Source: QPIN01 sp964535875
GTDB taxonomy: Bacteria > Pseudomonadota > Gammaproteobacteria > Methylococcales > Methylomonadaceae
DNA length: 11,314 nt
Direction of reading: 5' to 3'
Assembly: GCA_964535875.1 (NCBI GenBank)
Contig: CAZHUE010000079.1
Location: forward strand, 1 to 11,314
Shown here: piece by piece, positions 6,089 through 11,314 of the stretch
Position numbering within the stretch: position 1 is the first letter of the stretch
Layout of the letters: each line of letters opens with the position of its first letter
Position numbers and translations under genes: made by a program
The notes under the pieces: generated by a model
What the model was told of the DNA's origin: nothing
What the model saw: the letters and a program-made list of their open reading frames with translations, nothing else
Databases searched by the model: none

Positions 6089-7996
6089 TTATTTTTTATC
6101 TGCAATCTCTTTGCTTAATCTTTCGACCAAATCAACAAATAGCAAACTACCTAAATCTTCACCTTTTTGCGTCCGTACCGCAATGGTTTGACCATCTAAC
6201 TCTTTATCACCGATAATTAGAAGATACGGTATTCTTTGCATTGAATGCTCGCGAATTTTAAAGCCTATCTTCTCATTTCTCAAGTCTATTTTTACTCTAT
6301 AGCCATATTTTTCTAATTCTTGTCTCACTTTCTCAGCATATTCTTCATGCCGACTTGCAATATTCATCACCACAACTTGTACTGGGGACAGCCAAAGTGG
6401 GAATGTTCCAGCATGTTGCTCAATCAAGATTCCAATAAACCGTTCTAATGATCCTAATATTGCCCTATGCAGCATGACAGGCACTTGCTTTGACCCATCT
6501 TCTGCAATATAAGTCGCATCCAGACGACCTGGCATAGAAAAATCAACTTGAATTGTTCCACATTGCCAAACACGTTCCAGGCAATCTTTTAACGAAAACT
6601 CTATTTTGGGGCCGTAAAAAGCACCTTCCCCTGGTTGTAATTCCCAGTCCAGTTTTTTATGGTTTAATGCGATCTCTAGTGCTTTTTCTGCCTTATCCCA
6701 TTCATCATCACTACCCACTCTATTTTCTGGCCGCGTTGATAGTTTAACTAGAATATGATCAAAGCCAAAATCTTTGTAGACATCAAAAAGCAAATCAATA
6801 AAGTTTGAAACTTCATCCTGAATCTGTTCTTCAGTACAAAAAATATGCGCATCATCCTGAACAAAATTTCGTACGCGCATTAAACCATGTAAAGTCCCTG
6901 ATGGTTCATTTCGATGACAAGAGCCAAATTCGGCCATGCGAAGCGGTAAATCTCTATAACTTTTTAAGCCTTGATTATAAACCTGAACATGGCATGGGCA
7001 ATTCATAGGCTTAACAGCATAATCTCTGTGTTCAGAGTGTGTGGTGAAAATCATATCACCAAACTTATCCCAGTGCCCTGATTTTTCCCACAATGACCGA
7101 TCTACTAGTTGCGGAGTTTTAATTTCTGCATAACCGTTAACTCGTAACTTTTCTCGTATATATTGCTCAATCTGTTGATAGATCACCCAGCCTTTTTCAT
7201 GCCAAAAAACCATGCCTGGAGCTTCTTCCTGAGTATGAAACAAGTTAAGTGTTTTAGCTAATTTACGATGATCTCTCTTTTCTGCTTCTTCTAATCGATG
7301 TAGATAGGCTTTTAATTCTTTTTTATCAGTCCATGCAGTACCATAAATACGCTGTAACATTTCATTATTTGAATCACCACGCCAATATGCACCAGCAATC
7401 TTCATTAATTTAAATGCTTTTAGTTTACTTGTGCTAGGTACATGAGGCCCACGGCACAAGTCTGTAAAATCGCCTTGGGTATAAAGAGACAGTGCTTCAT
7501 TTTCCGGAATTGATTCAATAATTTCAGCTTTATAATCCTCTCCCAGTTGCTTAAAAAAATTGACCGCTTCATCTCTGGAAAGAACAGATCGTTTGATCTC
7601 AATATTCTCAGAGACCAATTGCTTCATTCTTTTTTCAATTACTTTTAAATCTTCTGGTGTAAAAGGTCTTTCATAAGAAAAATCGTAAAAAAAACCATTT
7701 TCAATAACAGGTCCTATTGTTACCTGTGCATCAGGAAATAACTGTTTTACTGCTTGAGCTAATAAATGAGCTGCTGAATGGCGAATGACATCAATTCCTT
7801 CATCATCTCTGGCTGTTACAATTTGCAACTCAGCATCTTGCTCTATCAGATAACTAGCATCAACTAACTGCCCGTTAACCTTTCCCGCTAACGTCGCTTT
7901 AGCTAAACCTGAACCAATAGATTGAGCAACATCCATGACTAACACAGATTTTTCAAACTCTCGCTTAGATCCATCGGGAAGGGTAATAGCTGGCAT
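6089..7996 (-). CDS. thrS: threonine--tRNA ligase
   Basis: This 635-aa class II synthetase charges tRNA-Thr. Domains in order are the N-terminal TGS domain (1-61), the editing domain that clears Ser-tRNA-Thr, the catalytic core and the anticodon-binding domain (about 535-635). The editing domain has HSAAH (H73, H77) and DLCRGPH (C181, H185). Core zinc ligands are all present: C333 in MNCPCH, H384 in QDDAHIF and H510 in VMLHR; R362 marks motif 2. Length is normal (642 in E. coli). The start ATG has only a weak purine stretch (AAGAACG) upstream. E. coli thrS is repressed by its product at a tRNA-like operator. Here only 64 nt separate it from tRNA-Val and no such operator is evident; instead there is a terminator-like hairpin. 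Confidence 0.98.
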   Translation of the reverse strand: MPAITLPDGSKREFEKSVLVMDVAQSIGSGLAKATLAGKVNGQLVDASYLIEQDAELQIVTARDDEGIDVIRHSAAHLLAQAVKQLFPDAQVTIGPVIENGFFYDFSYERPFTPEDLKVIEKRMKQLVSENIEIKRSVLSRDEAVNFFKQLGEDYKAEIIESIPENEALSLYTQGDFTDLCRGPHVPSTSKLKAFKLMKIAGAYWRGDSNNEMLQRIYGTAWTDKKELKAYLHRLEEAEKRDHRKLAKTLNLFHTQEEAPGMVFWHEKGWVIYQQIEQYIREKLRVNGYAEIKTPQLVDRSLWEKSGHWDKFGDMIFTTHSEHRDYAVKPMNCPCHVQVYNQGLKSYRDLPLRMAEFGSCHRNEPSGTLHGLMRVRNFVQDDAHIFCTEEQIQDEVSNFIDLLFDVYKDFGFDHILVKLSTRPENRVGSDDEWDKAEKALEIALNHKKLDWELQPGEGAFYGPKIEFSLKDCLERVWQCGTIQVDFSMPGRLDATYIAEDGSKQVPVMLHRAILGSLERFIGILIEQHAGTFPLWLSPVQVVVMNIASRHEEYAEKVRQELEKYGYRVKIDLRNEKIGFKIREHSMQRIPYLLIIGDKELDGQTIAVRTQKGEDLGSLLFVDLVERLSKEIADKK

Positions 7997-8026
7997 TTTT
8001 CGTTCTTAATTTTTGCAATTTTCACA

Positions 8027-8054
8027 ATAAAAAAGCACCGCGATGCGATGCTTT
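8027..8054 (-). terminator. intrinsic terminator or attenuator between tRNA-Val and thrS
   Basis: On the minus strand AAAGCATCGC (8054-8045) pairs with GCGGTGCTTT (8041-8032) around an ATC loop. The 10-bp stem has one T-G wobble and is followed by further Ts (TTTTTTATT). It starts 6 nt after the encoded CCA of tRNA-Val. It may end and help process the tRNA transcript. If so, thrS and the genes after it depend on readthrough, because no clear promoter fits in the remaining ~30 nt before thrS. Confidence 0.75.
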
Positions 8055-8060
8055 ATGATC

Positions 8061-8137
8061 TGGTAGGCACGAGTGGATTCGAACCACCGACCCCCACCAT
8101 GTCAAGGTGGTGCTCTAACCAACTGAGCTACGCGCCT
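8061..8137 (-). tRNA. tRNA-Val (anticodon GAC)
   Basis: This is a 77-nt gene with encoded CCA (8061-8063). The acceptor AGGCGCG pairs with CGTGCCT with one G-U. The D arm carries AGCTCAGTTGGTTAGAGC. The anticodon stem CCACC/GGTGG holds loop TTGACAT, giving GAC for GUC and GUU codons, and the T arm holds GGTTCGAATCC. It is led by a near-consensus promoter and is followed by the hairpin terminator and thrS. Confidence 0.97.
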
Positions 8138-8161
8138 ATGGTCTTAAAGTCCAACCCTCGT

Positions 8162-8190
8162 ATTATATGCAAGATCACTAACTTATGCAA
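8162..8190 (-). promoter_or_regulatory. sigma70 promoter of tRNA-Val (and possibly thrS onward)
   Basis: The minus strand has TTGCAT (8190-8185), a 17-bp spacer and a perfect TATAAT (8167-8162), then ACGAGGG as discriminator. Transcription should start near 8155, about 18 nt before the mature tRNA-Val 5' end. It is the best promoter in the window and sits immediately after the HAD gene stop. A G-rich discriminator is typical of stringently controlled stable-RNA promoters, but that control is inferred. Confidence 0.85.
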
Positions 8191-8192
8191 CT

Positions 8193-8576
8193 TTATCTAG
8201 ATGCTGATTCAATGTATTTCCCCACTTTTCTCCAGTCTACACAAGGTCTCATAAATCCTTTAGGGTGGATCAAGGGACAGCCCACAGCCGAATCATCAAT
8301 ATAAAAATCGCCAAAAGCTTTAGGACTTTTTGTCCAGTTTTTTTGCGATTTGTTTTCATTAATTCCATATAATGTGACGTTATTATTTTTTAAATAATCC
8401 ACGGCCTCAGTCAGCAAACCATGATTTTTCATATCAGAACGCATTGTAAAAAGAATTATATCAGCCCCATGACTCTCAAATCTCTGTAACCATTCGATTG
8501 CATAAGGTACCGGCTTTCCTATCATTGGATAGGCATGATCCACAATGGTACCATCAAAATCAACACATATAAACAT
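8193..8576 (-). CDS. small HAD-superfamily hydrolase, substrate unknown
   Basis: This 127-aa protein resembles small HAD phosphatases of the BT0820-like kind. Motif I is DFDGT with nucleophile D6 and acid/base D8. Motif II is T44 in LFTMRSD, a likely motif III lysine is K87, and motif IV is DFYIDD (D94, D95), which would bind magnesium. It has no large cap domain, so the substrate may be a small sugar phosphate, a nucleotide or a macromolecule; none can be named from sequence. The open frame extends to 8630, but I chose the ATG at 8574-8576. It places the nucleophile at the usual distance from the N-terminus and has an AAGAGAG stretch upstream, while the longer start has no SD and adds 18 non-family residues. 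It stands alone between lysR and tRNA-Val. Confidence 0.8.
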   Translation of the reverse strand: MFICVDFDGTIVDHAYPMIGKPVPYAIEWLQRFESHGADIILFTMRSDMKNHGLLTEAVDYLKNNNVTLYGINENKSQKNWTKSPKAFGDFYIDDSAVGCPLIHPKGFMRPCVDWRKVGKYIESASR

Positions 8577-8793
8577 ACTAAAAAAATCTCTCTTAAATTT
8601 CAATAAACTAAAAACCCACATAAAACTCATGAAGAATAATGATAACTTTCACCAATATTTTTTCTATCAAGATTCACTACACCCAACACACAAAATGAAG
8701 TGGAACGCCTACTAGTTGAAATTTCTTTACACCATGATTAATTCAAGACTTTGAAATAATCTGAAACAACTAGCATAGTTAATTGTCGGCTCC

Positions 8794-8812
8794 AAAAAGA
8801 AGCATATACTTC
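8794..8812 (-). terminator. weak candidate terminator after lysR
   Basis: On the minus strand GAAGT-ATAT-GCTTC forms a 5-bp stem with one T-G pair, followed by TTTTT (8798-8794), about 60 nt beyond the lysR stop. The stem is short and AT-rich, so function is doubtful. The rest of the 8577-8873 spacer shows no further gene or convincing promoter. Confidence 0.25.
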
Positions 8813-8873
8813 ACGCAGTCGCAGATGCGGTTTCTATCGGTTAAATTATCTGCAATCAGTTTAATTATAGATT

Positions 8874-9767
8874 CTATTCCCCAGACCGCCTAAAATAGTT
8901 TAATAAAAAATCTATAAATGAGGAAAGTTTCGCCGGATAAAAACGTTTTTGAAGGTAAGTTGCATATATTGATAAAGCAGGCATCCTATATTCTGCCAAT
9001 ATTTCAACTAATTCACCTTTCTCCAAATACTCACTCACTGATAGTTTAGGCGCACGAATTATCCCCATTCCCAGTGCTGCTGCCTGCGACAGCGCCCTAC
9101 CATTATTTGTAGCAAAGTACCAGTCGCTCTTTACCTTCTCTATTTCACCTTGATTATAAAAAATCCAATATTCGCCATGAGGTGTATTAACGTAATGAAG
9201 ACACTGATGATGAGCCAATTCATTTAATGTTTCAGGACAACCATTTTTTTTAAGATATCTTGGGGAAGCATAAGTCCCTAACTCTGTTTCTGTGATTTTT
9301 CTAGCAACAACGCCTAAATCCAAATTGTCCGTCACCAAAATGACAACATCAAACAAACCATCTCTTAAATTTAGATGTTTATTATCAAGCGTCATCAAAA
9401 TTTTCACATCAGGGCATTGACGCTGATATGCTTCAATAACTGGCACCATATAAATACCACCAAAATCAATCGGCGCACTGATTTTTAGCACGCCTTTTAC
9501 GCTACCCCCCATCTGAGAAGTTGAATCATCCAACTCTGTCAATTCTTGCAGAATATGCTTGCTTTTCTCGTAATAATTCCGCCCTACTTCGGTTAAATTT
9601 AAACTACGAGTTGTTCGATTCAATAAGATGACGCCCAAAGAACGTTCAAGTTGAGCAACATATTTACTGATCATCATTGCTGATAAATTCATTTCTTTGG
9701 CGACAGCCGCAAAAGTGCCTAATTCAACACTACGACAAAACACCTTCATATTATTTATCTTATCCAT
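8874..9767 (-). CDS. LysR-family transcriptional regulator
   Basis: This 297-aa protein has a typical LysR layout. An N-terminal winged helix-turn-helix (about 1-60) contains FAAVAKEMNLSAMMISKYVAQLERSLGVILLNRTTRSLNLTEVG. A linker helix follows, then a periplasmic-binding-protein-like effector domain (about 90-290) with GVLKISAPIDFG and DVVILVTDNLD. The pattern is that of the CrgA/DmlR-like subgroup. The ligand is unknown. It lies 61 bp downstream of the symporter gene in the same direction, so the two may share a transcript and the regulator may act on the transporter. LysR genes more often face their targets divergently, so this link is only suggested. The start has a weak CAGAG upstream. 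Confidence 0.9.
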   Translation of the reverse strand: MDKINNMKVFCRSVELGTFAAVAKEMNLSAMMISKYVAQLERSLGVILLNRTTRSLNLTEVGRNYYEKSKHILQELTELDDSTSQMGGSVKGVLKISAPIDFGGIYMVPVIEAYQRQCPDVKILMTLDNKHLNLRDGLFDVVILVTDNLDLGVVARKITETELGTYASPRYLKKNGCPETLNELAHHQCLHYVNTPHGEYWIFYNQGEIEKVKSDWYFATNNGRALSQAAALGMGIIRAPKLSVSEYLEKGELVEILAEYRMPALSIYATYLQKRFYPAKLSSFIDFLLNYFRRSGE

Positions 9768-9828
9768 AAACTCTGCTCAATTTAAACCCATTCTCTATAA
9801 AATGTAACTTGTCTGATTAATGCCCCTA

Positions 9829-11127
9829 TTAATTTTTATAGGGCAAGGGCACATCAGTAATAACACCGGCTTCAGGGTCGTTAAAAACCGCCATATCAAT
9901 TTCATTTTCTCCAGCAGCAACAATGCAACTTACCGTTGCATCACCAGTAACATTAACGGCAGTACGCACCATATCTAACAAACGATCAACGCCTAAAATT
10001 AAACCAATACCCTCTACTGGCAAGCCTACTTGATTAAAAACCATGGCCAACATAATCAACCCAACACCTGGGACACCTGCTGTCCCAATTGATGCCAATA
10101 CAGACATGCCAATAATAGTTAAGTACTGGTTTAACACTAAATCAATTCCATAAACATTAGCAATAAATACTGTTGCAACACCTTGCATAATTGCGGTTCC
10201 ATCCATATTAATCGTTGCTCCAAAGGGTACAGTAAAAGAAGCAATTGAGTTATGTACTCCCATTCGCTTTTCTACTGCTTGTAAAGTGATTGGAATGGTA
10301 GCGTTAGAACTAGCTGTACTAAAAGCAAATATCTGCGCTGAACGTATTTTTTTAAAGAACACTAATGGGCTAAGCTTTGCCATTGAAATCAATAACAAAT
10401 TTAAAGTACCAAAGGCATGCATTAGTAAACAAATGACAACAACTGAAAAATAATTTATCATTGGCAAAATTAACCCAAGTCCTTGCTCAGAAAATGTTTT
10501 AGCCATTAAGCAAAATACACCAATAGGTGCAAAATCCATTACTAAAGTAACGACTTTCATCATCACCTCATTAAGCTTTTCTACCCCTTTGGCCAGACTT
10601 TTTCCTGCATCACCACTTAACAACATGGCTATAGCAAATAAAATTACAAAGAAAATAATTTGTAACATTTCACCATTAGCGAAAGCGTTGATGGGATTAC
10701 TTGGAACAATATTAATAAAAACATCTGTTAAAGGCGGAGCATCTTTTGCTGTAAAACCTGTATTTTCTATAATAGCTGTATCTCCACCTTTTCCAGGACC
10801 AACTAAAATGGCCACTGTCAATGCAAGACTTATTGCCATTGCAGTAGTTAACATATATAACAAAAAAGATTTAAGCCCTACACGCCCCAGCATACCAACA
10901 TCACCAATACCACAAACACCGCATATTAATGAAAATGTCACCAATGGCACAACTAACATTTTTAATGCATTTATAAACATACTACCAATTACATGAAATA
11001 CCCCACCCACTAAATAAGTTTGTACAAAATCATTATCCGAAGCCAAACTGTTAAGCGAGCTCCCAATGATTAACCCGATTCCCATAGCGATAAGTATTTT
11101 TGTAGTTATCGACATTTTTTTACTCAT
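9829..11127 (-). CDS. dicarboxylate/amino acid:cation symporter (SLC1/DAACS), probably acidic amino acids
   Basis: This 432-aa inner-membrane secondary transporter of the glutamate transporter family has about eight membrane helices plus two re-entrant hairpins. Family landmarks are all present: HP1 STASSNATIP (270-279), TM7 NMDGT (307-311), HP2 GTAGVPGVG (348-356) and TM8 DMVRTAVNVTGD. TM8 residues D385, R388, T389, N392 and D396 match the substrate residues D394, R397, T398, N401 and D405 of GltPh. The arginine that binds the side-chain carboxylate favours glutamate/aspartate or dicarboxylates over neutral amino acids. Sodium or proton coupling cannot be settled. The frame opens at 11166, but the ATG at 11125-11127 is preferred: it has AAAGGAG 5 nt upstream and starts a normal N-terminus (MSKKMSITTK). 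Confidence 0.92.
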   Translation of the reverse strand: MSKKMSITTKILIAMGIGLIIGSSLNSLASDNDFVQTYLVGGVFHVIGSMFINALKMLVVPLVTFSLICGVCGIGDVGMLGRVGLKSFLLYMLTTAMAISLALTVAILVGPGKGGDTAIIENTGFTAKDAPPLTDVFINIVPSNPINAFANGEMLQIIFFVILFAIAMLLSGDAGKSLAKGVEKLNEVMMKVVTLVMDFAPIGVFCLMAKTFSEQGLGLILPMINYFSVVVICLLMHAFGTLNLLLISMAKLSPLVFFKKIRSAQIFAFSTASSNATIPITLQAVEKRMGVHNSIASFTVPFGATINMDGTAIMQGVATVFIANVYGIDLVLNQYLTIIGMSVLASIGTAGVPGVGLIMLAMVFNQVGLPVEGIGLILGVDRLLDMVRTAVNVTGDATVSCIVAAGENEIDMAVFNDPEAGVITDVPLPYKN

Positions 11128-11206
11128 GTAAACTCCTTTTAGAAAAAAATATTGTTCTTCAATCATACCTTTTTGATTTAGAAGTTGATTAAAAGAAAGG
11201 GAGAGC

Positions 11207-11256
11207 GGGCAATTTCAGAACTTAAGCGGAAGAGGATGTAAAAATAACGATTGCCC
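11207..11256. repeat. 7-bp inverted repeat in the symporter leader
   Basis: GGGCAAT (11207-11213) and ATTGCCC (11250-11256) are exact reverse complements 36 bp apart. In the leader RNA they could close a long-range hairpin, followed by a pyrimidine-rich stretch, about 80 nt before the start codon. Chance occurrence is quite possible. Confidence 0.3.
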
Positions 11257-11278
11257 TAGTACACTAACAAATCAACAT

Positions 11279-11307
11279 ATTATACTTCGCACGGTCACGA
11301 CTGCGGA
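11279..11307 (-). promoter_or_regulatory. candidate promoter for the symporter gene
   Basis: A perfect TATAAT (11284-11279) on the minus strand has TCCGCA 17 bp upstream, which matches the -35 consensus at only three of six bases. A start near 11272 would give a leader of about 145 nt. A poor -35 next to a perfect -10 could indicate activator dependence. The rest of 11128-11314 contains no gene. Confidence 0.4.
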
Positions 11308-11314
11308 TTTTCTA

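Noticed and set aside
8072..8109. TTGACA-17-TCGAAT promoter-like match inside tRNA-Val reading toward thrS
   Set aside because: The two boxes are the anticodon loop and T loop of the tRNA, conserved for tRNA function; any transcript from it would also meet the hairpin before thrS.
10589..10996. 135-codon plus-strand frame inside the symporter gene
   Set aside because: It is an antisense shadow of a membrane-protein gene with no recognisable domain.
1..11314. CRISPR arrays, insertion sequences, rRNA or defence genes
   Set aside because: No regularly spaced repeats, transposase motifs, terminal inverted repeats of IS type, rRNA segments or recognisable defence proteins were seen.

Overview
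The window is an AT-rich chromosomal segment of a gammaproteobacterium. Its core is the conserved translation cluster thrS-infC-rpmI-rplT-pheS-pheT-ihfA-merR-like, all read on the minus strand, so the biological order runs from high to low coordinates. A tRNA-Val(GAC) gene lies just upstream of thrS and a tRNA-Pro(GGG) gene just downstream of the MerR-like gene. From memory this arrangement, together with the low GC, fits the order Legionellales (Legionella and relatives) best. That placement is inference from gene order and protein flavour; no search was run.

Layout in transcription order. At 11127-9829 is a glutamate/aspartate-type SLC1 symporter, followed at 9767-8874 by a LysR-type regulator. 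At 8576-8193 is a small HAD-fold phosphatase; its best start lies inside the longest open frame. A near-consensus sigma70 promoter at 8162-8190 drives tRNA-Val (8137-8061). A U-tailed hairpin (8027-8054) lies between that tRNA and thrS (7996-6089). Then come infC (6066-5542), rpmI, rplT, pheS, pheT, ihfA and the MerR-like gene, which overlaps ihfA by 17 bp. The tRNA-Pro gene (494-418) ends the block. The last ~350 bp before the window edge is AT-rich and mostly non-coding, with a possible gene end at bases 3-65.

How the genes work together: threonyl- and phenylalanyl-tRNA synthetases, initiation factor 3 and ribosomal proteins L35 and L20 all supply the translation apparatus. IHF-alpha is the nucleoid protein subunit classically co-transcribed with pheST. 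The MerR-like protein is a short regulator of unknown target that tracks with ihfA in many gammaproteobacteria. The symporter, LysR and HAD genes have no visible functional tie to the translation block.

The most informative details are the following. infC starts at a non-standard ATC codon with a strong Shine-Dalgarno, which restores 45 residues missed by an ATG-only reading. A terminator or attenuator hairpin sits between tRNA-Val and thrS. The infC-rpmI spacer contains a hairpin whose loop carries an SD-like sequence in front of a 30-codon ORF. The rplT-pheS spacer has two hairpins and a tiny frame ending in Phe-Phe-stop. A 19-codon hydrophobic ORF with an SD lies downstream of tRNA-Pro. 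Nothing here is a clear new multi-gene system; the leader regions are the best candidates for undescribed regulation.
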